From the NCBI RefSeq assembly GCF_010092985.1, contig NZ_CP048106.1, forward strand, positions 2,728,001-2,792,000: 64,000 nt of DNA, read 5' to 3'. Below the pieces are notes generated by a model, which saw nothing but the letters and a program-made list of their open reading frames with translations, was not told the DNA's origin and did not search any database. Position numbers and translations under genes: made by a program. The stretch comes from Pontibacter pudoricolor (GTDB taxonomy: Bacteria; Bacteroidota; Bacteroidia; Cytophagales; Hymenobacteraceae). This document shows, piece by piece, positions 55,098 through 63,436 of the stretch (its first letter is position 1; every line of letters starts with the position of its first letter).

Positions 55098-55874
55098 TTA
55101 AACCGCAACTGTACCGGTAAATACCTGCTTGGCTGGGCCGATCAAATAAATGTATTTAAAGCCGTCGTTACCGGATCTTTCAAAAGCTACTTCCAATTCG
55201 CCGCCCAGCACTTTTACTCTTACCGGGTCCAGCATTCCTTCAAGTCCTGCAACCAGCGCAGCAGCTGTAACCCCTGTCCCGCACGAAAGGGTCTCGTCTT
55301 CCACGCCACGCTCGTAGGTGCGTACAAATATTTCGTTATCGCCTGTTTTCTGCACAAAGTTTACGTTAGTGCCAACTGCGGCAAAACGGTCGTTGTACCG
55401 GATAGCGCGTCCTTCTGCAAATACATCTATAGTTTGCACATCATCTACAAAACGGATATAGTGTGGAGAGCCGGTGTTCAGGTAATAATCTTTACCAATT
55501 CTCTCTACTCCCTGCACGTCGTTCATCTTTAGCTGTATCAGGTCGCGCTCTATACTTGCCTGGTGCTCGCCATCGGCTGCTAAAAAGCAGGCCACGTCTT
55601 CTATTACACCCAGTTGCCGGGCAAAACGAACAGTGCAGCGTGCGCCATTTCCGCACATAGAGCCCACGCGGCCATCGGCGTTATAGTACACCATCTCGAA
55701 ATCGTAGTCCGGGTGATCCTGTAGTAATATTAGACCGTCGGCGCCAACCCCCACGCGGCGGTCGCAAAGGTGTTTTACCAATGCTTCGTTCTCCCCTGGG
55801 AAGGTCATTTTCCGGTTGTCGATCATCACAAAATCGTTGCCGGTACCCTGGTATTTATAAAAACTGATTGCCAT
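55098..55874 (-). CDS. dapF: Diaminopimelate epimerase
   Basis: A 258-aa cofactor-free racemase that converts LL- to meso-diaminopimelate for lysine and peptidoglycan synthesis. The two catalytic cysteines are Cys74 (GSMCGNGARC) and Cys198 (LSCGTGVTAAAL). The N terminus FYKYQGTGNDFVMIDN is typical. It is divergent from the methyltransferase gene. Confidence 0.97.
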   Translation of the reverse strand: MAISFYKYQGTGNDFVMIDNRKMTFPGENEALVKHLCDRRVGVGADGLILLQDHPDYDFEMVYYNADGRVGSMCGNGARCTVRFARQLGVIEDVACFLAADGEHQASIERDLIQLKMNDVQGVERIGKDYYLNTGSPHYIRFVDDVQTIDVFAEGRAIRYNDRFAAVGTNVNFVQKTGDNEIFVRTYERGVEDETLSCGTGVTAAALVAGLEGMLDPVRVKVLGGELEVAFERSGNDGFKYIYLIGPAKQVFTGTVAV

Positions 55875-55933
55875 GTATCTGAAACAATTAAAACAGCTGG
55901 TTCGTGCCCTATTATGGTGTGGCAGATAATGCG

Positions 55934-55941
55934 TAATTTTA
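55934..55941 (+). promoter_or_regulatory. Candidate -7 box before the methyltransferase gene
   Basis: TAATTTTA is one base from TAnnTTTG, 41 nt before the ATG. The following ACCGCC resembles the sequence after the guaB -7 box. No good -33. Confidence 0.35.
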
Positions 55942-55981
55942 CCGCCTTATAGGCACCACGCCTGAAATAAACGACAAAGAT

Positions 55982-56875
55982 ATGTATTCCTTTCTTACAA
56001 CAGAAAACTGGGCCGATTACGAGTTAGTGGATAGTGGCAACTTTGAGAAACTGGAGCGTTTTGGCCAGTATTATGTAGCCCGCCCCGAGCCACAGGCCAT
56101 CTGGGACAAGCACCTGCCCGAGCAGGAATGGCAGCGCATGGCCAATGCCGTATTTACCCGCGACAAAGGCAGCCAGGAAAAAGGCCAGTGGAAACTGAAG
56201 AAAGGAATGCCCGAGCAGTGGTTCATCAACTATACCTACAACGGCCTGAAGCTGCGCTTCCGGTTGGGTTTGTCGTCGTTTAAGCATGTGGGTTTGTTCC
56301 CGGAGCAGGACGCTAACTGGAAGTTTATTTACGACACCACCCGCAAATTAAAGACCCCACAGCCAAAAGTACTGAACATGTTTGCCTACACCGGTGCTGC
56401 CACGCTTGCTGCCAAAGCCGCCGGTGCCGACGTAACCCACCTCGACTCTATAAAGCAGGTTAACTTCTGGGCCCGCGACAACATGGAAGCCAGCAACCTG
56501 GACAACGTGCGCTGGATTGTGGAAGACGCCATGAAATATGCCCGCCGCGAAGTAAAGCGTGGCAACAAATATAACGGCATCATCCTGGACCCGCCAAGCT
56601 ACGGCCGCGGCCCGAACGGCGAAAAATGGCAACTGGAAGACGAGTTGAACGAAATGATAAAGCTTTGCCGCGAGATGCTGGACGGCACTGATTATTTCCT
56701 GCTGATAAACCTGTACTCGATGGGCTTCTCGGCAATGGTGCTGGACAACCTGATGCGCGGTACGTTTGGCGACATGGTGAAGAACGAAGAGCTCGGCGAA
56801 CTATACCTGCATGATAGCGGCGAGCGCAAATTGCCGTTGGGTACTTTCTTTAGGTTTACTTCGGTGGGGAGGTAG
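55982..56875 (+). CDS. Class I SAM-dependent methyltransferase (RlmI/RlmK-like)
   Basis: A 297-aa methyltransferase. The SAM-binding motif is LNMFAYTGAATLAAKAAGAD, the acidic strand is THLDSIKQVNFWARDNMEAS, and the catalytic LDPPSYGRGPNGEKWQLED is like the motif of 23S rRNA m5C/m7G enzymes such as RlmI and RlmK. It lacks an N-terminal PUA domain. An rRNA or tRNA target is likely. Confidence 0.87.
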   Translation: MYSFLTTENWADYELVDSGNFEKLERFGQYYVARPEPQAIWDKHLPEQEWQRMANAVFTRDKGSQEKGQWKLKKGMPEQWFINYTYNGLKLRFRLGLSSFKHVGLFPEQDANWKFIYDTTRKLKTPQPKVLNMFAYTGAATLAAKAAGADVTHLDSIKQVNFWARDNMEASNLDNVRWIVEDAMKYARREVKRGNKYNGIILDPPSYGRGPNGEKWQLEDELNEMIKLCREMLDGTDYFLLINLYSMGFSAMVLDNLMRGTFGDMVKNEELGELYLHDSGERKLPLGTFFRFTSVGR

Positions 56876-56932
56876 ATTCAAACTCTTAAAATTATTAGTT
56901 ATACTGCTATATAAATTATATCAATTTGAAAT

Positions 56933-57616
56933 ATGGATGAATTAGATGATTTTAAATTCGATTATGAAGGGTATAAAGAATATAGTAGGCGAGAGTTCAT
57001 TAAATATGAATTTAATCAATTAGAAAAGATAACGGATAAATGGGGCTTCATAAGGCAAATGTATATGGAGTTGATGCCAGAAATTATATCTGCAGCTAGA
57101 CGTGATATTGCAATACCTATTAGTCCTTATTTTCTTGACTGGAGTTCTCATTTTTCTCCAATTGAATTTCATGCATGGTGCTCTATCAGGGCTATGAGGA
57201 TAGCGCTTTATCCCCAGTTCCCCTTATTTAATTACTTTGTGGATTTCGCTAATCCTTATCTAAGAATTGGTTTGGAATTAGATGGGAAAGACTATCATGA
57301 TGTGGACAAGGATAAACAGAGAGATGAACTACTGTATAAGTTTGGATGGAAAATATTTAGAGTTCAAGGTAAAGAAACAAATACTGAATATAAGGAGTCA
57401 GGCGAGATAGAATCTGATTACATAGACTTTCAAGATGAGAATCAAAGATATAATGACTTATCTAACTGGTTGTTGAACACTAGTGATGGAGTTATTAACG
57501 CTTTAAGAATTGTCTATTTTGAAAAGGAACATCACGACGAGCTAATTTGGAGATTAGCTATTAAAACTTTAGAGAAGCATAACTTGGTTGGTTTTACTAT
57601 CATCGATACTGATTAA
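56933..57616 (+). CDS. AT-rich DUF559/Vsr-like endonuclease-fold protein
   Basis: A 227-aa protein. Residues about 74-150 follow the DUF559/very-short-patch-repair nuclease pattern of the PD-(D/E)XK superfamily: SPIEFHAW (Glu78), VDFANP (Asp104), LELDGKDYH (Glu115, Asp117, His122), KDKQRDELLYKFGWKIFRVQ. The flanks are not recognised. The gene is clearly AT-rich against its neighbours and carries no CTATAG copy, which suggests recent transfer. Nuclease activity is inferred. No methylase or partner gene is adjacent other than the unrelated RlmI-like gene. Confidence 0.72.
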   Translation: MDELDDFKFDYEGYKEYSRREFIKYEFNQLEKITDKWGFIRQMYMELMPEIISAARRDIAIPISPYFLDWSSHFSPIEFHAWCSIRAMRIALYPQFPLFNYFVDFANPYLRIGLELDGKDYHDVDKDKQRDELLYKFGWKIFRVQGKETNTEYKESGEIESDYIDFQDENQRYNDLSNWLLNTSDGVINALRIVYFEKEHHDELIWRLAIKTLEKHNLVGFTIIDTD

Positions 57617-57676
57617 TAAAGAGAAATCTAAGATTTAAAGCTCAGCCTTCAAACAATCATCAATTAACAACCAACT

Positions 57677-58612
57677 ATGAACAATCGCCTTGCACTAATC
57701 GACATGGGTACGAATACATTTCACTTGCTGGTAACGGAAGTGAATGAGCAGGGGCAGTTGCGCGACCTGTATAAAACTAAAGTACCAGTGCGTTTGGGCC
57801 AAGGCGGCATCAGCAATGGTAACATCGCTCCCGAAGCTTATGAGCGGGCTCTTAAAACGCTGAAAGATTTCCGGAAGGTGATTGATGAGCATGGCGCTGA
57901 AACAGTTCGGGCAATGGCTACGAGCATGGTGCGCAACGCTGCCAACGGCGACGATTTTGTAAAGGACATCTACAAACAGACCGATATTGAAGTAGAAGTG
58001 ATAGACGGTGCCCGCGAAGCCGAACTGATCTACTATGGTGTGCGCTTCGCTGGTGTGCTGGATGAGCAGACAGCCCTTATCATGGATATTGGTGGAGGCA
58101 GCGTGGAGTTTATACTTTGCAACAACCAGGAGATTTTCTGGAAACGCAGCTTCGAGGTAGGTGCCCAGCGCCTGATGGACCAGTTCTTCACCGCAGACCC
58201 GATGCCAGCCGAAAGCATAGCCGCCGAAAAAGCTTACTTAGCCGAGAAACTACAACCACTTACCGAAGCCATAGCCCAGTATATACCAACTATACTTGTA
58301 GGCTCATCCGGCACCTTCGATACGCTTTGTGATATTGATGCACTCCGCAAAGGTGACACTTCGCGCCAGCAAATTATACCGCCAGCTTCAGAACTGGCCA
58401 TGGAAGATTTCTATAGTATCTACAGAGAGTTTTTGAGCAAAACCCACGACGAGCGTTTAGCTATCCCCGGTATGCTAGAAATGCGCGTGGACATGATCGT
58501 GCTGGCAACTATACTGGTAGATTTTGTGCTGGATAACTATAAGCTGCAGAAGATTCGGGTATCGTCGTATGCGCTGAAGGAAGGTGTTCTGCAACAGATG
58601 CTGGCGAAGTAA
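57677..58612 (+). CDS. Ppx/GppA phosphatase
   Basis: A 311-aa exopolyphosphatase/guanosine pentaphosphate phosphatase family member of the ASKHA fold: ALIDMGTNTFHLLVTEV (phosphate 1), AMATSMVRNAANGDDFV, and MDIGGGSVEFILCNNQEIFW (phosphate 2). It is the short two-domain form without an HD domain. It probably degrades polyphosphate or pppGpp. Confidence 0.9.
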   Translation: MNNRLALIDMGTNTFHLLVTEVNEQGQLRDLYKTKVPVRLGQGGISNGNIAPEAYERALKTLKDFRKVIDEHGAETVRAMATSMVRNAANGDDFVKDIYKQTDIEVEVIDGAREAELIYYGVRFAGVLDEQTALIMDIGGGSVEFILCNNQEIFWKRSFEVGAQRLMDQFFTADPMPAESIAAEKAYLAEKLQPLTEAIAQYIPTILVGSSGTFDTLCDIDALRKGDTSRQQIIPPASELAMEDFYSIYREFLSKTHDERLAIPGMLEMRVDMIVLATILVDFVLDNYKLQKIRVSSYALKEGVLQQMLAK

Positions 58613-58718
58613 GTTGTCTGAATCAGGACTTTCAGGATTTAGGGATTAACAGGATTTAAGACCTCGTAGCGTGCGCAGCTCCTACGAGCGTCTAGCTAAA
58701 AGCTATAATTTCTGATTT

Positions 58719-58750
58719 AACCCACCCCTACCCCTCCAGGGAGGGGAATT
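58719..58750. repeat. 32-bp interspersed repeat, copy 3
   Basis: Starts AACCCACCCCTACCCCTCC and ends GGAGGGGAATT, with the same length and end bases as the copies at 36659 and 54808. Confidence 0.7.
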
Positions 58751-58857
58751 TTGTTGTTGCTATAGTTAAGGGTATTGTTTTATAGTTACTGTTTTGACAC
58801 CCCTATAGTCTCCTCAAGGGCAGAGCCGATCCTATTAAATACAACCTCTTTAAAGCC

Positions 58858-58971
58858 CTCGCGTCCCGCGAGAGTGAGTTAGAGTTACATAGTGGCGTCC
58901 CGCTACTTGTGCCGCAGGCACAGGTTAAAGCGGCCAGAGTCCGCAGGTAGCTCACACTCGCGGGACGCGAG
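58858..58971. repeat. Inverted repeat, 22-bp arms
   Basis: The left arm 58858-58879 (core CTCGCGTCCCGCGAGAGTGA) and right arm 58950-58971 (core ACTCGCGGGACGCGAG) are reverse complements at 20 of 22 positions. Each arm also contains the self-complementary core CTCGCG...CGCGAG-like. The 70-bp centre is noncoding. Confidence 0.65.
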
Positions 58972-59071
58972 CGAGAGCGAATTAGAGAATGAAATGGCCT
59001 TGCTCACAAGAGGACAGTTTCTGCCACTGCTATAGTTTGAGTTATAGTTCTATAGTTACAGCCTGTTGAGC

Positions 59072-59208
59072 GGACAGGTCGCGATCTGTCCCTACGAAGG
59101 GTGACTTTTTGCTAGTGCTTGCCCAACAGTCATTTCGACCAGCGGGAAAAATCTGAATTAGCTATAGTTACAGACCACGCACAGGACAGGTCGCAACCTG
59201 TCCCTACG
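59072..59208. repeat. Direct repeats with GGACAGGTCGC word
   Basis: 59072-59096 and 59184-59208 are 25-bp copies differing at two positions. Each has a self-complementary GGACAGG/CCTGTCC-type core. Confidence 0.65.
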
Positions 59209-59555
59209 GAAATAGCACCACGATAAAGCGATGCAACTATAGTTTCTCAAGTAAACTATCGTTGCAGCTATCGAGCTGCTCGCAGTCTTTGGGTTGAGCG
59301 CCTTTGATTTATTGCGGTGGCGTAGCCAACACGAGCGCAGCGAGAGTAGCAAGAAAGCAGCAGCGCGATGCCCTTATCGAGGGCCCCTCCCCCAAGACGG
59401 GGCCTCCCGGCCGTGAGGGCACCAAAGCCAACTATAGAACGATAGGTAGGTAGAGCTCCCAGGATGAGAAGTAACTATAGAAGAAAAGACTTAGTTCGAA
59501 GTGTAGAGTATCAAACTATAATCCGAGATAGATTTCTCACTTTGTTCGAAATGAC
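59129..59555. repeat. Possible 427-bp element with inverted ends
   Basis: The left end 59129-59154 (starts GTCATTTCGACCAGCGGGAA) and right end 59530-59555 (ends TTGTTCGAAATGAC) are inverted copies at roughly 20 of 26 positions. The inside has no ORF that looks real. This is compatible with a MITE-like unit or with two independent short repeats. Confidence 0.4.
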
Positions 59556-59629
59556 AAAAGAGAAACTATAGAACATAGAATTTTCCTAAGCTAATGCTCA
59601 GAATGACATTGAAGAAGCTAGATGCAACA

Positions 59630-59658
59630 AAAAAGGCAGGATATTCTCCTGCCTTTTT
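59630..59658 (-). terminator. Terminator after the TPR-like gene
   Basis: AAAAAGGCAGGA (59630-59641) pairs perfectly with TCCTGCCTTTTT (59647-59658), 5-nt loop. It is just past the stop at 59663 on the minus strand and gives a U tract there. Confidence 0.82.
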
Positions 59659-59662
59659 GCTT

Positions 59663-62047
59663 TTAAGCTTTTGCTAAACGCTTTCTTTCCTTTTCGTAAG
59701 CCTTTCTCAGCTTTTTCAGATCGCGGTTGTTACTGGTGTGCTTCATGGCTAAAGCTTCTGCATCGTCTTTTAAACCCAACTGCACATCCTGCGACGCCAG
59801 CTGCTTGCCAAGTTGCTCCTGTACACGCTTCGTTTTGCGGTTTTTATAATCTTTCTGCAAAAGTATAGTTAGCAGGTTAATGGCAATTTCTTCTTCGCCC
59901 TGGCTGGCATAGTACTGAACTACTTCAGCAGTAAATGGCAGCTTGGTTGTTTCCTTGGCATAGTTGTACAGCGAGATATAGTCCAGGCCGAAACGGTTTA
60001 CTTCGTAGGCCTTATAATGCTTTTCTGCCTGGTTGTAGGTTTGCAGAGCTTCGGTGTAGCGACTGCTGGCCACAAAACGGTTTATATCTTCGAGCATTTG
60101 CTGGTATCTAACTGCGGGTAGTATCGCTTCACGTCCGTCTTTAGCTGTAAAGTCAGCTAGCTGGCAGACAGTATTATCACCGGCAACTTTAAGGGCAGCA
60201 GTATAAGCTTTATCAGCAGCCAGGAATTGTTTGTTACGAGCCAGTTCTTTTGCCTGCTGCAGATGGTCGTCGTAGGCATTTTGCGCATTCTGGCATTCCT
60301 GGGTTACAATACGGTCGCGGAGCAGGTTATACTTGCCAACTACCTCTTTATCCTGAGTTAACCCATAACGGCCCTGCATGGCTATTGCTTTAGAGGCCAG
60401 CGCACGTGCATCGGTCAACTGGTTGTTCATGGCTTGCTGGTAACCGGTTTGTAGTTCGGCCAGCAATACCGGTTTGGCAGCTTTCTGCGCAAGGGTGCCA
60501 AGCTCATTCACTTTTTTAAAAGTATACCTGTCCTGTAGTTCCAAGGCGGCATCGAACTGGCTAAGCGCAGCTGTATAATTTTTGCTGTTCAGGTAGCTTT
60601 TGCCTTTATCGATGTACGTTACATAGTATGTATATTTTACCTGATTCTGTAAGTCAATGGCTTCGGTTGGCTGCGGCATTACATCCCGGTAATCGCTCTG
60701 GAAACGCAGGGCTTCCTCGGCTAACTTATCGGCCTGTGCTATGTTGTTACGGCTAAATTCGCGCTTTCCTTCTGCTATAATGTTGTGATACATACCTGTT
60801 GCGGCACGACCTTCCCCTTCGCGCAGGGCAGGCATATTACAACCTAAGCCGCCAACTCTGTCACACATTTCGCGGGCATTCCCGAAGGCTTGCAGCGCCG
60901 CATTATAGTCTCTGTTGTTAACTAAACTATGGCCGCGGTTGATGTGCGATGTGTAAATATCATGCGCCAGCACCTGCGCCATCTGGCGGGTTTCCGGGTC
61001 AATACGCATTCCGGTCAACACATCCAGGGTACGGGCGGTGGCTTCGTTCAGGTAACCGTTCACAAAATCAAGGCGGGCTAACTGCAGGTGCGATGGTGCA
61101 AATTTTGGATTTACTTCCAGCGACTTTATAAAATAAGCCTGCGCTGCATTTCCGTTTCCGGTTGTTACAAGGCTCATTCCTTTGTTAAAGAACTGCAGAT
61201 CCATGGTGCTCAGGGCATAGTCTACAGCACGGCGGCGTTCCTTCATCAGGCGGTTCAGGTCGGCCATTTTATCTGTCAGATGTTGCGGGTCGTACTGGCG
61301 CAGGTTCAGTTTATCTCTATAGTTTTCATCCTTAATGCGCTCATACATGTCTTCCATCTGGCGCAGGTTACGGTCGTGCAGGCTGATGCGGTCTACATCC
61401 TCGGGCTGAATACGGCTTACATCCTGCAGGGCACGGCTTATGGTTGCTTCGGCAGTGTAATAATTTTGCACCAGTTCCTGGTATCTTTTAAAGCGGTTTA
61501 CACTTTCTGAAGTATAAATCAGCTCTTTCGGCTCTACCACCAAACTATAGTTCTGATTAGCGGTAGTTGTATCAGGCATGGTTACATCCAGCACTACCAC
61601 TCCTTCTTTACTGAAAGAAATATTGGTCAGGTTAAAGGCCTGCAGTTCTTTTTTCCTGCCATCCAGCAGTTTGATCTTCGCATTCAGCTTTTCGGGTAAC
61701 AGTACATCTTCTACGCCAAAGCCTTTGTAGGTAACATCGCTATTAACCCCAATTTTGCTGAGTTTAACTGTTAACTGCAGTGCATTCCCAGTATCGGCAA
61801 TACGGGCCTGCTGCTCCATCCGAACTGTAAATTCCGGGTTACGGGCCGGGCGGCCGCCACCTTTCCGCACATCCCCATCGCGCAGCAGGTTAACTATAGC
61901 ATTGATGTGTGTCTGGCTACTGTTACCTGTTGTGCTGTACTTTATCAGGTAAGCTTCCGGGGTAGTTTGATCAAAAATAAGTTTGGTCTGGGCCTGTGCC
62001 ACAAAAGCAGCCAGTAGTATAAAAGCGGAGAGTATAGCTCGTATCAT
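59663..62047 (-). CDS. Large exported protein with TPR-like repeats
   Basis: A 794-aa exported protein: signal peptide about 1-19 (LLAAFVAQAQ), a beta-rich N-terminal region (about 20-175), then a long helical region with TPR-like units (AAQAYFIKSLEVNPKFAPSH, YNAALQAFGNAREMCDRVG, YTAALSQFDAALELQDRYTF, YTEALQTYNQAEKHYKAYE). The C terminus is strongly basic (KAYEKERKRLAKA). No catalytic domain is seen. TPR regions usually mediate protein contacts, so a scaffold role in the periplasm is likely but unproven. Confidence 0.78.
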   Translation of the reverse strand: MIRAILSAFILLAAFVAQAQTKLIFDQTTPEAYLIKYSTTGNSSQTHINAIVNLLRDGDVRKGGGRPARNPEFTVRMEQQARIADTGNALQLTVKLSKIGVNSDVTYKGFGVEDVLLPEKLNAKIKLLDGRKKELQAFNLTNISFSKEGVVVLDVTMPDTTTANQNYSLVVEPKELIYTSESVNRFKRYQELVQNYYTAEATISRALQDVSRIQPEDVDRISLHDRNLRQMEDMYERIKDENYRDKLNLRQYDPQHLTDKMADLNRLMKERRRAVDYALSTMDLQFFNKGMSLVTTGNGNAAQAYFIKSLEVNPKFAPSHLQLARLDFVNGYLNEATARTLDVLTGMRIDPETRQMAQVLAHDIYTSHINRGHSLVNNRDYNAALQAFGNAREMCDRVGGLGCNMPALREGEGRAATGMYHNIIAEGKREFSRNNIAQADKLAEEALRFQSDYRDVMPQPTEAIDLQNQVKYTYYVTYIDKGKSYLNSKNYTAALSQFDAALELQDRYTFKKVNELGTLAQKAAKPVLLAELQTGYQQAMNNQLTDARALASKAIAMQGRYGLTQDKEVVGKYNLLRDRIVTQECQNAQNAYDDHLQQAKELARNKQFLAADKAYTAALKVAGDNTVCQLADFTAKDGREAILPAVRYQQMLEDINRFVASSRYTEALQTYNQAEKHYKAYEVNRFGLDYISLYNYAKETTKLPFTAEVVQYYASQGEEEIAINLLTILLQKDYKNRKTKRVQEQLGKQLASQDVQLGLKDDAEALAMKHTSNNRDLKKLRKAYEKERKRLAKA

Positions 62048-62252
62048 AGTAAAAATATAATTTGCCTAAGCTGGCACAGACAAAATCTGTTCCATAAACT
62101 TATTCAGGCTCTAAAGTATATAAAAAAGTACATATTTAAAGCAGTTTACCGAACTATAGCTTTTGCTGAGACAAGGATAAAGCCGGTATTAATGAAGGGT
62201 TTAGTAGCAGAATTTATTAATTTGCCGCTCTTACTACCGCAATTCAGAATAC

Positions 62253-63320
62253 ATGTATACTTACCGACAATTATTTAATTTTACCCAGGAAATATTTTTA
62301 GCCATTGGCTGCCCGCCAAAGGATGCCAAGTTAGCCGCCGAAGTTTTACTGGAAGCTGACCTGCGGGGCGTTGACTCGCATGGTGTAGCCCGACTGAGCG
62401 GCTATGTGCGCCTTTGGGAAGCCGGAAGAATAAACCCGACTCCCAACATGCGCATTGTGCACGAAACACCCAGTACAGCCACCGTAGATGGCGATGGCGG
62501 CCTGGGATTGGTAATTGCCCCGAAAGCGATGGACATTGCCATTGAGAAAGCCGATAAAGTAGGAACAGGCTGGGTGTCGGTGCGAAACTCCAACCACTTC
62601 GGCATTGCCGGCTACCACGCCATGGAAGCGCTGAGTTCGGATATGATAGGCATGGCCATGACAAACGCTAGCCCGCTTGTTGCTCCAACCCACTCAGTAG
62701 ACCGTATGCTAGGCACCAACCCGATTGCCGTAGCTGTACCAACTAAAAAACAACCACCGTTTGTAGCCGACTTTGCCACTGCATCAGCAGCCAATGGTAA
62801 ACTGGAGATACTGCAGCGTAAAAACAAGAAAGCACCCGTAGGCTGGATTCAGACTGCCGAAGGCGAAGACACCGATAATGCGAATGAACTGAAAGATGGC
62901 GGCGCTTTACTCCCACTCGGTTCGGACCTGGTACACGGCAGTCACAAAGGCTATGCACTGGCGGCTATAGTTGATATTTTCTCGGCTGTGCTTTCGGGCG
63001 CCAACTATGGCCCCTGGGTTCCGCCATTTGTTTCATTTCTTAATCCACCTGCCGATCCAGTTGGGAAAGGAATCGGCCACTTTTTAGGAGCCATGCGCAT
63101 TGATGCCTTCAGGCCGGCTGATGAGTTTAAAGACAACATGGACCGATGGATAGAAACCTTCAGAGCTGCCAAAACCAAGAAAGGTGAAAAAGCAGTGTTG
63201 ATCCCCGGCGACCCTGAACGCGAAATGACGGAAATCCGCCTGAAAGAAGGAATTCCGTTGCTCGAACCTGTGGCTGAAGACCTTGAAAAGCTGGGCAAAA
63301 AGTTCGGTATTAAGTTCTAA
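62253..63320 (+). CDS. Ldh-family (malate/L-lactate dehydrogenase type 2) oxidoreductase
   Basis: A 355-aa NAD(P)H-dependent enzyme of the Ldh_2 family: ADLRGVDSHGVARLSGYVRL, DGDGGLGLVIAPKAMDIAIE, VRNSNHFGIAGYHAMEA (His-containing site), MLGTNPIAVAVPT and GSHKGYALAAIVDIFSAVLS. Members reduce 2-oxoacids such as oxaloacetate, pyruvate, ureidoglycine-derived or imino substrates. The exact substrate cannot be assigned. It is monocistronic with a strong terminator. Confidence 0.92.
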   Translation: MYTYRQLFNFTQEIFLAIGCPPKDAKLAAEVLLEADLRGVDSHGVARLSGYVRLWEAGRINPTPNMRIVHETPSTATVDGDGGLGLVIAPKAMDIAIEKADKVGTGWVSVRNSNHFGIAGYHAMEALSSDMIGMAMTNASPLVAPTHSVDRMLGTNPIAVAVPTKKQPPFVADFATASAANGKLEILQRKNKKAPVGWIQTAEGEDTDNANELKDGGALLPLGSDLVHGSHKGYALAAIVDIFSAVLSGANYGPWVPPFVSFLNPPADPVGKGIGHFLGAMRIDAFRPADEFKDNMDRWIETFRAAKTKKGEKAVLIPGDPEREMTEIRLKEGIPLLEPVAEDLEKLGKKFGIKF

Positions 63321-63337
63321 ACTATAAGATCAACTAC

Positions 63338-63382
63338 AAAACGAGAGCGCCGGCAACTATAAGTTGTCGGCGCTCTCGTTTT
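63338..63382. terminator. 21-bp hairpin between convergent genes
   Basis: 63338-63358 pairs with 63362-63382 over 21 bp with one wobble (core CGAGAGCGCCG/CGGCGCTCTCG), 3-nt loop, T run after the right arm. It serves the Ldh gene and possibly the converging chaperone gene. Confidence 0.85.
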
Positions 63383-63395
63383 TTCAGGAATGATT

Positions 63396-63427
63396 AACAC
63401 ATCCCTACCTCTCTCAAGAGGGGAATT
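63396..63427. repeat. 32-bp interspersed repeat, divergent copy 4
   Basis: Starts AACACATCCCTACCTCTCTC and ends AAGAGGGGAATT, the same length as the other three copies but more diverged in the GC-rich middle. Confidence 0.6.
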
Positions 63428-63436
63428 AAAAATTAC

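Larger units (their letters stand above)
58613..59629. repeat. 1-kb gene-free repeat island
   Basis: No credible gene. It holds, in order: AATCAGGACTTTCAGGATTT-type words (58620), a 32-bp CCCACCCC element, a long inverted repeat, several CTATAG copies, twice the word GGACAGGTCGC-N-CTGTCCCTACG, and a 26-bp inverted pair about 430 bp apart. A terminator for the next minus-strand gene closes it. Confidence 0.65.
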
